From positions 1 to 17,213 of the forward strand of contig UQQA01000041.1 of NCBI GenBank assembly GCA_900543105.1: a stretch of 17,213 bases of DNA, in the 5' to 3' direction. The stretch comes from an uncultured Ruminococcus sp. GTDB lineage: Bacteria; Bacillota; Clostridia; Oscillospirales; Ruminococcaceae. The position numbers were made by a program, and so were the translations under genes. Position 1 is the stretch's first letter. Each line of letters begins with the position of its first letter. Shown here piece after piece: positions 1 to 7,037 of this stretch. The notes under the pieces were generated by a model. The model was not told the origin of the DNA and made no database searches. It worked only from the letters and a program-made list of their open reading frames with translations.

Positions 1-18
1 AAGCCTTTGAAAAGGCTT
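1..18. other. hairpin at window edge, possible terminator
   Basis: AAGCCTT and AAGGCTT form a perfect 7-bp stem around a 4-nt loop. It lies beyond the mgsA terminator. It may be the terminator of a gene outside the window, but the flank on one side is cut off, so direction and role are open. Confidence 0.4.
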
Positions 19-52
19 GACCTAAACTTTAATTTTTTTACTCACGATGTTT

Positions 53-80
53 AAAAAAAATCGGCGGAGCAATTCCGCCG
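53..80 (-). terminator. rho-independent terminator of mgsA
   Basis: On the minus strand, a perfect CGGCGGA/TCCGCCG stem (62-68 with 74-80) with a 5-nt loop is followed by an unbroken run of eight T. It begins about 8 nt after the mgsA stop codon and closes the minD-mgsA unit. Confidence 0.9.
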
Positions 81-87
81 AAAATTT

Positions 88-492
88 TTATGCATTTGGA
101 TTGACGATCTGTCGCCAGTCGAGGTCGCCTCTTTCAAGTGCGTGTATAAGTGCTTCCGCTGTTGCAATATTCGTTGCAACGGGGATATTGTGAACATCGC
201 AAAGTCTTAAAAGGTTCATTTCGTTAGGCTCATGCGGCTTGGGGGAAAGCGGATCGCGGAAAAACAACAGCAGGTCGATCTCGTTGCAGGAAATTCTTGC
301 GCAGATCTGCTGGTCGCCGCCCTGAGAACCGCTGAGGTAGCTTTTTATATTAAGTCCTGTTGCCTGGGCAACCATCTTTCCTGTTGTTCCTGTTGCACAA
401 ATATTATGCTTTGAAAGAATTCCGCAATATGCAATGCAGAATTGTACGAGTAGTTCTTTTTTCGAGTCGTGTGCAATAAGTGCGATATTCAT
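88..492 (-). CDS. mgsA: methylglyoxal synthase
   Basis: Converts dihydroxyacetone phosphate to methylglyoxal and phosphate, a cytosolic bypass of lower glycolysis. The 134-aa length is normal for short Gram-positive forms. Family motifs are present: AHD at 7-9, ATGTTG at 33-38 (phosphate binding), GGDQQ at 58-62 with the expected catalytic Asp at 60, FFRDPL at 77-82, PHEP at 86-89 and the C-terminal ATNIATAE. With a constant offset of 11 from E. coli, H8, D60, D80 and H87 match His19, Asp71, Asp91 and His98. The residue equivalent to Asp101 is Asn90 (codon AAC), and mutagenesis of E. coli MgsA implicated Asp101 in catalysis. The ATG start has an AAGGGGAG Shine-Dalgarno about 9 nt upstream. 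It lies 66 bp after minD with no clear promoter between, so it is probably co-transcribed. Identity is firm; full activity is less so. Confidence 0.93.
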   Translation of the reverse strand: MNIALIAHDSKKELLVQFCIAYCGILSKHNICATGTTGKMVAQATGLNIKSYLSGSQGGDQQICARISCNEIDLLLFFRDPLSPKPHEPNEMNLLRLCDVHNIPVATNIATAEALIHALERGDLDWRQIVNPNA

Positions 493-532
493 TGGACGAA
501 ACTCCCCTTCTTTTTATATTTTCTATTCCGAT

Positions 533-550
533 CGATGCATCAACGCATCG
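533..550. other. small hairpin between minD and mgsA
   Basis: CGATGC (533-538) pairs with GCATCG (545-550) across a 6-nt loop in the 66-bp minD-mgsA gap. There is no T-run, so it is not a convincing terminator. It may be an mRNA processing or stability element, or chance. Confidence 0.3.
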
Positions 551-558
551 TTTATGCC

Positions 559-1305
559 TTACTGGAGAAGCATTTTGAAGCTGAGCGGAACATCTTCACC
601 CTTTATGCGGCGCGAGATAGCATCAAATGCCTTGAATGCGTTTGAACCTGATGGGAGCGGAACGCCCTTGCCCGTGGAGATAACGACTGCATCATCGTTC
701 GGGATAACGCCGATAAGCTGAACGCCGACCGTATCGATGATATCGTCAAGATCCTTGATGATATCCGACTGGAATATCTCGGGGTCGATCTTGTTGATGA
801 TAAGACGCTGTTTCTTGTTTCCGCGCTTATAGAACTCATCGGACATAGCACGCGCGTCACGAACGCAGATTGGATCGGGCGTTGTGTTGATGAGGATAAG
901 GTCGGACTGTTCAACAACATCGAAAACGCTTTCATTCGTACCTGCGGAGGTGTCAACGATTATGTACTCATAATATTTTCTCATTTCCTCGCAGATGCGC
1001 TTGATAGTCGCTGCATCGACCTTGGAGAACGGGTCTTCGGGGGCGCACACGAGGCTGAGGTTTGAAGCTATCTTAACGGGCGTGGTAGCCTGATAAACAT
1101 CGACCTGACCCGAAATTACCGAGCCGAGGTCGTATTTTACATCGTCCTTTACGCCGAGCATGATATCAAGGCAGCGAAGTCCGAAGTCAAGTTCTATGAT
1201 AAGGGTCCTGTGACCCTGTTTTGCAAGAGCGAAGCCAAGTTCGGCACAGATAGTGGATTTTCCCGTACCGCCTTTACCTGATGTTATAGCAATGATCTTG
1301 GACAT
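559..1305 (-). CDS. minD: MinD-type P-loop ATPase (septum-site determining)
   Basis: A 248-aa member of the MinD/ParA deviant Walker ATPases. GKGGTGKST at 10-18 is the deviant Walker A with the signature lysine K11. Switch I is ELDFGLRCLD (38-47), close to the MinD pattern ending GLRNLD. VDTSAG at 117-122 is the switch II/Walker B region. In the family, ATP-bound MinD dimerises on the membrane, recruits MinC and is cycled by MinE to place the division septum. The start at 1305 is chosen because AGGAAGGTG lies 8 nt upstream; an upstream in-frame extension to 1371 would run up to the promoter and lacks conservation. The usual C-terminal amphipathic membrane helix is not evident: the protein ends about eight residues after GEDVP. 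minC and minE are absent nearby. It could be a repurposed MinD-like ATPase. Confidence 0.85.
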   Translation of the reverse strand: MSKIIAITSGKGGTGKSTICAELGFALAKQGHRTLIIELDFGLRCLDIMLGVKDDVKYDLGSVISGQVDVYQATTPVKIASNLSLVCAPEDPFSKVDAATIKRICEEMRKYYEYIIVDTSAGTNESVFDVVEQSDLILINTTPDPICVRDARAMSDEFYKRGNKKQRLIINKIDPEIFQSDIIKDLDDIIDTVGVQLIGVIPNDDAVVISTGKGVPLPSGSNAFKAFDAISRRIKGEDVPLSFKMLLQ

Positions 1306-1379
1306 ATAAAACACCTTCCTGTAACAAAGAAAATAGTACCGCAGCGCAGTATTACCGCATACGGATTTCAATTATTTAC

Positions 1380-1408
1380 ATTGTACCACATTTTTAGTAA
1401 AACTCCAA
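1380..1408 (-). promoter_or_regulatory. promoter of minD-mgsA
   Basis: On the minus strand, TTGGAG (1403-1408), a 17-nt spacer ending in TGG, and TACAAT (1380-1385). The TGG gives an extended -10. The predicted start lies about 65-70 nt before the minD ATG, which supports the internal minD start. A perfect TTGACA also lies slightly upstream (1436-1441) but has no good -10 at 16-18 nt. Confidence 0.65.
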
Positions 1409-1488
1409 GTGTTTTTTTATTAATCTGCACATTTTTGTCAAGTTAGCTTGTATTTTATTAACTCTTTTGTGAGTTTTGCACATAAAAT

Positions 1489-1528
1489 AAGCGCGCAAAC
1501 CATATTGAAAAAAACGGTCTGTGCGCTT
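1489..1528 (-). terminator. terminator after mrdA (end of mre operon)
   Basis: Arms 1489-1501 and 1516-1528 form a 13-position stem (AAGCGC and GCGCTT at the base, one mismatch and one G-T wobble). It lies 12 nt beyond the mrdA stop codon, and the minus-strand 3' flank is TTATTTTATG. It separates the mre operon from minD, which has its own promoter. Confidence 0.75.
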
Positions 1529-1540
1529 TGTTTGATATTA

Positions 1541-3688
1541 TTATTGTGTGACGCTCTCCGATGAAGATATGTTCGTTGTGACGGAAGCAACGTCCGTAAC
1601 CGTGTTTTCGTCAAGTCCTGCGAGCTGTGAGGCCTTTTCCCCGTCGGAAATGCTGTTAGGCGAAACCACCTTGTAGTTCTTGTCGAGATATGCTTCGATG
1701 AACTGGCGTATCATAAATTTGGAATATTCGCCGTGCTCAACGAATCCCGAAAATGCGATAACGGGGTCTTCCGAGGGGTAAAAGCCGATGAACGACGAAC
1801 CCGTGTCCTCGGCAGAAGTCATCTGCGGAGTACCCGTTTTGATAGCCGCCTGCTCGGGAAGCTCCGAGAGGAGATAGTTCGTGTAATAATCCTTGATGGC
1901 AGGGTAGGAGTAAGGAACAAAGTTCGCAGCATTTTCCATACCTGCGATGATACTGTCGAATGTCACGCCCGTTGCATCGGGAACAGTCGCGGCAACAGTC
2001 GGCTGAGTTTTGACAACAAGCCTATCCATGTTATAAGTGTAAACGCTGTCAACAACATAGGGCTTGTAGCGGGTTCCGCGGTTCGCGATAGTGTTCGCCT
2101 GCATTGCAAGCTGGAGCGGAGTTGCGTAGGTCTCCGACTGACCGATAGCAGCCTGAACAACAAGTCCTGCCTGCCATTCAAGGCGGCGCTCCCGGAAGCT
2201 TTCGGGCGTTGCGAAATAGCCAACCATATCGCCCGTTTCTATGCCCGTGTTCTGACCGAAGCCGTAAAGCTTTGCGTAGCTCGCAAGACGGTCTATGCCA
2301 AGCTGTCTGCCCGTTTCATAGAAGAAGATATTGCAGGATTTTTCAATGGCAGTGACAACGTTTATCCTGCCGTGATAGCCCGTGCATTTCGGCTTATAAT
2401 CGTCCCAGTAGGTATAGACCTGATTACAGGTGATGAGCGTACTTGGGGTGATGATGCCCTCGTTAAGACCTGCTGTTGCGGTGACGGTCTTGAATGTCGA
2501 ACCGGGTCGGTAAAGTCCCGAGGTCGCGCGGTTTATGAGCGGTGAATTTTCGCCGTTCGCAACGAGTGAATAGTTGTTGAGGTAATCGTTGATGTTATAA
2601 GTAGGAGATGTCGCCGCCGCTATGACAGCACCCGTTTTGGCATCCGTTACAACGATAGCGCCTGCGTTTGCATTTTCGCCCTTTTTATTTGCCGAGGTCT
2701 GATCTTGCAGCCACGTTATATGATTTTCAAGTATCTGCTGGACCTTCTGCTGATAGTCCATATCTATCGTGAGCTTTACGGTGTTTCCGGGGACTGTTTC
2801 CTTTGTTATCGTGTCCGATGAAACGATCCCGTTGAGAAGTTCAAGTTCACGCGTTCCGGCTGTTCCCCGCAGCTGACTTTCCATAGCCTTTTCAACGCCG
2901 CTCTTTCCGAGAACATCATTGAGCATATAGCCGCTGTCTTTGAGTGTTTCATACTCCTCGGCGTTTATCGAGCCGACCGTTCCGACAAGGTGCGGAGCAT
3001 AGTTGTTGTCCTCATAAACACGGATAGCTTCTTCGGCAACGTCCATTCCCTCCAGCTCAAAAGCAGCTTCTTTAAGCTTTACAACGCTTTCCATGGGAAC
3101 GTCCTCTGCGAGCGTGTAGCGGTTCGCAAGGGAGAAGCTTCGTATCGTCATTTCGTAGCGTATACCGACGATCATTCGCTTTTGGCGGACTGTATAGCCT
3201 TCGTCCACATCGTAAAGGTCGAGCATCGCATCGATACATTCCTCCGCAGTCGCATAAGGCTGAACGGAGATGTTTTTCCGCAGCTTTGCGATGTCCGAAT
3301 CGCGCATTTCGAGGAAGCTGTACGGCGTATTTTCGCTTATCGGGAGAGAATCGTTCCAGCCAACGCCGTCCTCATCGAGAATTTCCGCAATGCGCAGGAC
3401 TATTCTGTTTATCTCCTGCGTATCGGAGGAAAGGAACGCCTTTTCGAGTATTACATTGTAGCCGACCTTGTTGCTGACAACGGCTTTTCCCGCAGCGTCA
3501 ACTATCTCGCCGCGCGGTGCGCTTATATCCTGCGTTACGGTTCGGGTGCTTTTTGCCTGTTCGAGGTATTTTTCACCGTCAACGATCTGCAGTTTCATCA
3601 GTGCGATAACGCACATCGACATTGCAAGCAGCACAAAGGCTATAAGTATGACCGATCTTATCTTTTTTGCGATTGAAGCGAAGTTCAT
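1541..3688 (-). CDS. mrdA: penicillin-binding protein 2 (class B transpeptidase, elongasome)
   Basis: A 715-aa class B PBP that cross-links lateral-wall peptidoglycan with the MreBCD elongation machinery. The N-terminal membrane anchor is at about 12-32, followed by a dimerisation/pedestal domain that starts near the APRGEIVDAAGK segment (57-68). The transpeptidase domain begins around 305. Catalytic motifs are intact: S397-x-x-K400 within YRPGSTFK, S451-C-N453, and K617-T-G619. A Ser/Thr-rich tail of about 40 residues follows. The ATG has an AAAGGAA Shine-Dalgarno. It starts 27 bp after mreD and is the last gene of the operon, with a terminator after it. Position after mreD favours PBP2 (MrdA) over the division-specific PBP2b/FtsI or sporulation SpoVD. 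Confidence 0.92.
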   Translation of the reverse strand: MNFASIAKKIRSVILIAFVLLAMSMCVIALMKLQIVDGEKYLEQAKSTRTVTQDISAPRGEIVDAAGKAVVSNKVGYNVILEKAFLSSDTQEINRIVLRIAEILDEDGVGWNDSLPISENTPYSFLEMRDSDIAKLRKNISVQPYATAEECIDAMLDLYDVDEGYTVRQKRMIVGIRYEMTIRSFSLANRYTLAEDVPMESVVKLKEAAFELEGMDVAEEAIRVYEDNNYAPHLVGTVGSINAEEYETLKDSGYMLNDVLGKSGVEKAMESQLRGTAGTRELELLNGIVSSDTITKETVPGNTVKLTIDMDYQQKVQQILENHITWLQDQTSANKKGENANAGAIVVTDAKTGAVIAAATSPTYNINDYLNNYSLVANGENSPLINRATSGLYRPGSTFKTVTATAGLNEGIITPSTLITCNQVYTYWDDYKPKCTGYHGRINVVTAIEKSCNIFFYETGRQLGIDRLASYAKLYGFGQNTGIETGDMVGYFATPESFRERRLEWQAGLVVQAAIGQSETYATPLQLAMQANTIANRGTRYKPYVVDSVYTYNMDRLVVKTQPTVAATVPDATGVTFDSIIAGMENAANFVPYSYPAIKDYYTNYLLSELPEQAAIKTGTPQMTSAEDTGSSFIGFYPSEDPVIAFSGFVEHGEYSKFMIRQFIEAYLDKNYKVVSPNSISDGEKASQLAGLDENTVTDVASVTTNISSSESVTQ

Positions 3689-3715
3689 ATATTATTTCCT
3701 TTATTGAAGCGGAGG

Positions 3716-4282
3716 TTATTCTCTGACAATATTTTCGGATTTTTCCTCAACATAGGTTTCCCTGATAACGCCAAGACGTGTGGATAAAAAGCGTATGAGC
3801 GGATAAAATACCGCCGAGGCTATGACAGTGAAAAATATAACGGGCAGTACCTCGCGGAGATATATCGCGCCGTGGCTGTCATAATCCCATATCGAGTAGT
3901 AGAAAATATATCGGAAACCCGTTTGTACAAAAGCTGTCGCCGCCGTCAGCGCAAGAACGTTGACGATATGCCTGCGCATTATAAAATAAAACAGCAGCGA
4001 GGTCATAAGGCAGCACATCGTCAGGATAATGCCGTTCAGACCGAAGATGGTTCCCTCCGCACCGTCGAGCATAAGTCCTGCGATACAGCCGAGCAGCGCC
4101 GAATTGAACGGGTCTTCAAAAACTGCGATGCATATTGCCGTCGATACTATGAAAAGAGGTATTCTGTGCGCCGCACCCATTGTCGTCATAATGATATATT
4201 CGATAAAGAGCAGCAGAAAATATATTGCCCAGCGAAGCACCGAACGGAACTTTTCCTTGCGCCTTTTGATGTCTATGTTCAA
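3716..4282 (-). CDS. mreD: rod shape-determining membrane protein MreD
   Basis: A 188-aa polytopic membrane protein with about five or six hydrophobic segments (roughly 15-35, 42-55, 62-75, 80-101, 108-128, 143-165). It has a basic N-terminus, and the DGAEGTIFGLNG segment (73-84) fits the family's conserved loop. MreD is the integral membrane partner of MreC in the elongasome. The start is a TTG at 4282: AAGGGGG lies 7 nt upstream, and no in-frame ATG exists before residue 32. Only 12 bp separate it from the mreC stop, and the mreC TAA touches its Shine-Dalgarno, so expression is probably coupled. Sequence conservation in MreD is weak, so size, topology and the operon position between mreC and PBP2 carry the call. 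Confidence 0.9.
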   Translation of the reverse strand: MNIDIKRRKEKFRSVLRWAIYFLLLFIEYIIMTTMGAAHRIPLFIVSTAICIAVFEDPFNSALLGCIAGLMLDGAEGTIFGLNGIILTMCCLMTSLLFYFIMRRHIVNVLALTAATAFVQTGFRYIFYYSIWDYDSHGAIYLREVLPVIFFTVIASAVFYPLIRFLSTRLGVIRETYVEEKSENIVRE

Positions 4283-4294
4283 AGCACAGCCCCC

Positions 4295-5146
4295 TTACCG
4301 ATCGGTCTTTTTCTGACCCTCGAAGTCCGTAACAACGAATACCGTAGTCACGGAGAATGGGTCGGAGGCAGGCTTTATAAGGGCATATTTTGAAAGTCCG
4401 CTGTCCTCCATAACGATCTTTTCGACCGTTCCGACAAGCTGACCCGACGGGAAGGTCTCGCTTCCCGATGTGAAAACAATATCGCCGAGCATTATCTCAG
4501 CCGATTTGTCAATATAGCTCATTCTGCAAAGTCCGTCCGAAATGAATTCGTAGTCGCCCTCGAGAACGCCTGCCGCTTTTGTGCGGAGGACTGTAACTCC
4601 GACTGCCGACTTCGGCGAGAGAAGAGTTCTCACTCTCGAAGTGCTTTCCGAAACGTCATAGCATATCCCGACAAGCCCCTGCGAAGTGATAACGGGGTCG
4701 TTCGGTGCGATGCCGTCCTTTGCGCCCTTATCAATGGTGAACGAGCCGTATGGGTCATTCGCAGTTCTCGCGATTACAGTGCAGGGCGAAGAGAAAACGA
4801 AGTCCTCGTTGTCCTCTTTGAGCTGAAGAAGCTGTTTGAGCTCGGAATTTTCCGTTCGTATTTTGTCATAATCGATGATCTCGTTATAAAGCTGATTAAG
4901 GCGCTCACGGAGCTGCTCGTTTTCCTCGCGGTATTTTTTTGCATTTGCAAAGGTATCGATAGTTTCCGAAACCTTTGCGGAGATCGTGACCGAAGCTTTC
5001 TGAAAAGGCTCGGTTATCGCATCGAAGATCGATACTCCCATTATAGCATATCCGCCCGTTGTAAGGGAGTATATCATAAAGCCTATGAGAACAGCAATAA
5101 CAGCCACGATTATCTTGAATTTTGTCGATTTGAAAAAGTCCCTCAC
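4295..5146 (-). CDS. mreC: rod shape-determining protein MreC
   Basis: A 283-aa bitopic protein with a short cytoplasmic tail, a transmembrane helix at 11-28, a coiled coil rich in Glu/Leu at about 60-112, and an extracellular beta-rich MreC domain at 120-275. The domain contains the family landmarks DKGAKDGI (139-146), the LLSPKS region (175-180) and FPSGQLVG (232-239). MreC dimers scaffold PBP2 and stimulate wall synthesis. The start is GTG at 5146 with GGGAG about 8 nt upstream; the overlapping ATG is out of frame. It lies 92 bp after mreB across a palindromic hairpin and 12 bp before mreD. Confidence 0.93.
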   Translation of the reverse strand: MRDFFKSTKFKIIVAVIAVLIGFMIYSLTTGGYAIMGVSIFDAITEPFQKASVTISAKVSETIDTFANAKKYREENEQLRERLNQLYNEIIDYDKIRTENSELKQLLQLKEDNEDFVFSSPCTVIARTANDPYGSFTIDKGAKDGIAPNDPVITSQGLVGICYDVSESTSRVRTLLSPKSAVGVTVLRTKAAGVLEGDYEFISDGLCRMSYIDKSAEIMLGDIVFTSGSETFPSGQLVGTVEKIVMEDSGLSKYALIKPASDPFSVTTVFVVTDFEGQKKTDR

Positions 5147-5200
5147 ATTATCATCTCCCTTATGTCATTATGCCTGTATAATGAGAATATTCCGAAAAGA

Positions 5201-5220
5201 GGCGGATATATCTATCCGCC
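5201..5220 (-). repeat. GGCGGATA palindrome in the mreB-mreC gap
   Basis: GGCGGATA (5201-5208) pairs perfectly with TATCCGCC (5213-5220) over a 4-nt loop, 18 nt after the mreB stop codon. The minus-strand 3' flank CTCTTTTC is only weakly T-rich, so it could be a partial terminator/attenuator or an mRNA processing hairpin that lowers mreC expression relative to mreB. It belongs to the same palindrome family as 6922-6940, 11840-11860 and 12046-12066. Confidence 0.7.
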
Positions 5221-5238
5221 CCGTTTTTATGTTGTAGA

Positions 5239-6255
5239 TCAATAATATTTTGAATCGTCGTTGAGGACCTCGTGAAGCTTGTCGATGTCCTCAAGAACCT
5301 TGCCCGTGCCGTCCGCAACGCAGTCAAGCGGAGAATCGGCAATGTTTACGGGCATTCCCGTTTCCTTGTTGATAAGCTTGTCAAGACCTCTGATAAGTGC
5401 GCCGCCGCCTGCAAGGGTGATGCCCTGATCGATGATGTCGGCTGCAAGCTCCGGAGGAGTTTTTTCAAGTGTTACCTTGATAGCTTCGATAACGTGGGAA
5501 AGAGGTTCGGCAAGTGCTTCTCTGATCTCTGCCGATGTAACTGTGATGTTCTCGGGCAGACCGTTGAGAAGATTACGTCCCTTTATTTCCATATCGGTCT
5601 CCTGCTCCATCGGGAATGCGGAGCCGATAGCGATCTTGACATTTTCAGCGGTTCTTTCACCGATGAGAAGATTGTACTTCTTCTTGATGTAGTTGATGAT
5701 AGCGGTGTCGAATGCATCGCCTGCGATACGGACGGAACGTGATGTAACGATGCCGCCGAGAGAGATAACGGCAACCTCGGAAGTACCGCCGCCGATATCA
5801 ACGATCATAGAACCCTGCGGTTCGGAAACGGGGAGACCTGCGCCGATAGCGGCAGCCATAGGCTCTTCGATTATGTTTACACGCTTTGCACCCGAGTTTT
5901 CGGTAGCTTCCTTAACGGCACGGCGCTCAACGGCTGTGATGCCCGACGGGATACAGATTACAACTCTTGCCTTTGTGAAGAAAGAACCCTTGAGAGCCTT
6001 GCTGATGAATTCCTGAAGCATAGTTGTTGTCATCTCAAAGTCAGCGATAACGCCGTCCTTGAGGGGACGGACAGCAACGATAGAACCGGGAGTACGGCCG
6101 ATAACGTCCTTAGCCTCCTGACCGACATATTTTGCTCTGTCCGTGCGGGTGTCAACAGCAACAACGGACGGTTCTCTTATAATAATGCCCTTGCCCTTCA
6201 TGTAAACGAGGGTGTTGGCAGTTCCAAGGTCGATACCGATATCTTTAGTAAACAT
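5239..6255 (-). CDS. mreB: rod shape-determining protein MreB (actin-like)
   Basis: A 338-aa bacterial actin that forms membrane-bound filaments and guides PBP2/RodA-type wall synthesis. Phosphate-1 motif DLGTANT at 9-15; IPSG at 103-106; EEPMAAAIGAG at 130-140; phosphate-2 motif DIGGGTSE at 153-160; adenosine motif LAGGGALIRGL at 281-291. Length is normal. The start is the ATG at 6255, with GGAGG 7 nt upstream and the canonical MFTKDIGIDLGTANT N-terminus; an in-frame extension to 6288 is rejected. It is the first gene of the mreB-mreC-mreD-mrdA operon, with an extended -10 promoter about 100 nt upstream. It is close enough to canonical MreB that Mbl is a possible alternative name. Confidence 0.97.
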   Translation of the reverse strand: MFTKDIGIDLGTANTLVYMKGKGIIIREPSVVAVDTRTDRAKYVGQEAKDVIGRTPGSIVAVRPLKDGVIADFEMTTTMLQEFISKALKGSFFTKARVVICIPSGITAVERRAVKEATENSGAKRVNIIEEPMAAAIGAGLPVSEPQGSMIVDIGGGTSEVAVISLGGIVTSRSVRIAGDAFDTAIINYIKKKYNLLIGERTAENVKIAIGSAFPMEQETDMEIKGRNLLNGLPENITVTSAEIREALAEPLSHVIEAIKVTLEKTPPELAADIIDQGITLAGGGALIRGLDKLINKETGMPVNIADSPLDCVADGTGKVLEDIDKLHEVLNDDSKYY

Positions 6256-6349
6256 TTTTATCCTCCATAATAATGATTTATCCGACAAAGCCGATATGCT
6301 CGGCTGTTATTTTTAAGTAAAAACAGAGCCAAACGGCACTTATATTAAT

Positions 6350-6378
6350 ATTATACCACCATAAAACGCAGTCTACAA
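6350..6378 (-). promoter_or_regulatory. promoter of the mreBCD-mrdA operon
   Basis: On the minus strand, TTGTAG (6373-6378), a 17-nt spacer ending in TGG, and a perfect TATAAT (6350-6355): an extended -10 promoter. The predicted start is near 6343, which gives a leader of about 88 nt before the mreB ATG. Confidence 0.7.
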
Positions 6379-6468
6379 CACTTTTTTCACGGTTTTTTTC
6401 AATTTCTGCATTTTTGGCTTTGTGAATAATACATAAAATTCAGAGAAAAAATTTTTAGTGCATTTTAC

Positions 6469-6505
6469 ACTAAACGTCATTCAAAATTTGAAAGGGATCA
6501 AGCCG
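6469..6505. repeat. 37-nt dispersed repeat, copy 1
   Basis: This stretch, opening ACTAAAC and ending ATCAAGCCG, matches 17177-17213 at 30 of 37 positions in the same orientation. It opens the gene-free block between mreB and the GH5 gene. The preceding AT-rich stretch (6379-6468) holds only the mreB promoter -35 edge and TTTAGTG/CACTAAA inverted arms; no gene is seen there. Confidence 0.75.
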
Positions 6506-6556
6506 TAAAGCGGCAATCAGCGCCCAATTTCACTGACAAAACGAGTGCCTTTTAAG

Positions 6557-6780
6557 CTGATACTAATCTCAATCAACCTATAGACAAACTCTCGGCTATA
6601 ATAAGTTCATTCTGCGTCAAGCTCCCTTGTCAGGCGTGTTCTCCCCCAGTAGGGGGAGGTGTCGGCATAATGCCGACAGAGGGGCTGACCGACAGACCAG
6701 CCTGTCTGCGGTCGCTTTTCTTGACTGAACTTATTCTATCTGTCGATTTTGTCTATAGAACGATCGAGAATTAGTATGAG
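6557..6780. repeat. 224-bp fold-back element (MITE-like or structured RNA)
   Basis: Nested inverted arms close the element from outside in: 6557-6567 with 6770-6780 (one mismatch), TATAGACAAA 6579-6588 with 6748-6757 (perfect), and AATAAGTTCA 6600-6609 with 6726-6735 (perfect). The centre holds three local hairpins: CTCCCCC/GGGGGAG (6641-6658), GTCGGCA/TGCCGAC (6661-6677) and GACCG/CGGTC with CAGAC/GTCTG (6687-6713). No ORF or transposase is inside. GC-rich hairpins of the AGGGGGAG kind occur as dispersed repeats in gut Clostridia, from general knowledge. Non-autonomous mobile element is the first guess. Confidence 0.7.
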
Positions 6781-6796
6781 GCGTAAAATGCGCCGG

Positions 6797-6864
6797 AAAT
6801 AACAAAGCAGACCTGTTTTTCAAAGGAAATATTCCGATAAAAAACAGGTCTGAGTTTGTTATTT
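6797..6864 (-). terminator. long nested hairpin, probable terminator of the ABC-GH5 operon
   Basis: The outer stem is AAATAACAAA (6797-6806) with TTTGTTATTT (6855-6864). The middle stem is 6809-6820 with 6840-6851, a perfect 12 bp around CAGACCTG-type sequence. The inner stem is GGAA/TTCC (6825-6835). The minus-strand 3' side is T-rich. It lies about 170 nt after the GH5 stop codon. The same three-level layout recurs at 9865-9938 and 11905-11950 with unrelated sequence. Confidence 0.6.
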
Positions 6865-6886
6865 ATAACACCTTGCGGTGCGGAAC

Positions 6887-6980
6887 ACAGAAATTACACC
6901 TAAAATATTGGGTTTGCAACGGGCGGATATAAAATCCGCCACTACGATTTTTATTACATACTAACGGAGTATAAATAATT
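6887..6980 (-). repeat. 94-nt 3'-UTR repeat (copy after GH5) with GGCGGAT palindrome
   Basis: Roughly 80% identical by eye to 12013-12105, the copy after valS, in the same orientation and at the same position relative to the gene. It contains the palindrome GGCGGAT/ATCCGCC (6922-6928 with 6934-6940), and its gene-proximal edge is AATTATTT in gene sense. It lies between the heptamer array and the long hairpin. Confidence 0.8.
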
Positions 6981-7037
6981 GCAATTACGAATTACGCGTT
7001 AAATTAATTCCGCATTCCGAATTCCTAATTCCGAATT
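6981..7037 (-). repeat. tandem heptamer array abutting the GH5 stop codon
   Basis: In gene sense there are four contiguous 7-nt units (7010-7037), consensus AATTCGG with one AATTAGG and one AATGCGG, then a looser extension (6981-7009) containing TAATTCG and TAATTGC. The first unit shares two bases with the GH5 TAA stop codon (7036-7038). Confidence 0.85.

Noticed and set aside
1306..1371. N-terminal extension of minD
   Set aside because: The minD ribosome-binding site and extended -10 promoter place the start at 1305; the extension would begin at or before the transcription start.
1436..1441. Perfect TTGACA considered as the minD -35
   Set aside because: No acceptable -10 lies at 16-18 nt; the promoter at 1380-1408 fits better.
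1733..2545. 270-aa open frame on the plus strand inside mrdA
   Set aside because: It is antisense to the intact PBP2 catalytic domain, Arg/Cys-rich, and has no recognisable motif or ribosome-binding site.
6256..7035. Searched for a small gene in the 780-bp mreB-GH5 gap
   Set aside because: Only short frames across palindromes are present; all structure is explained by the promoter and repeats.
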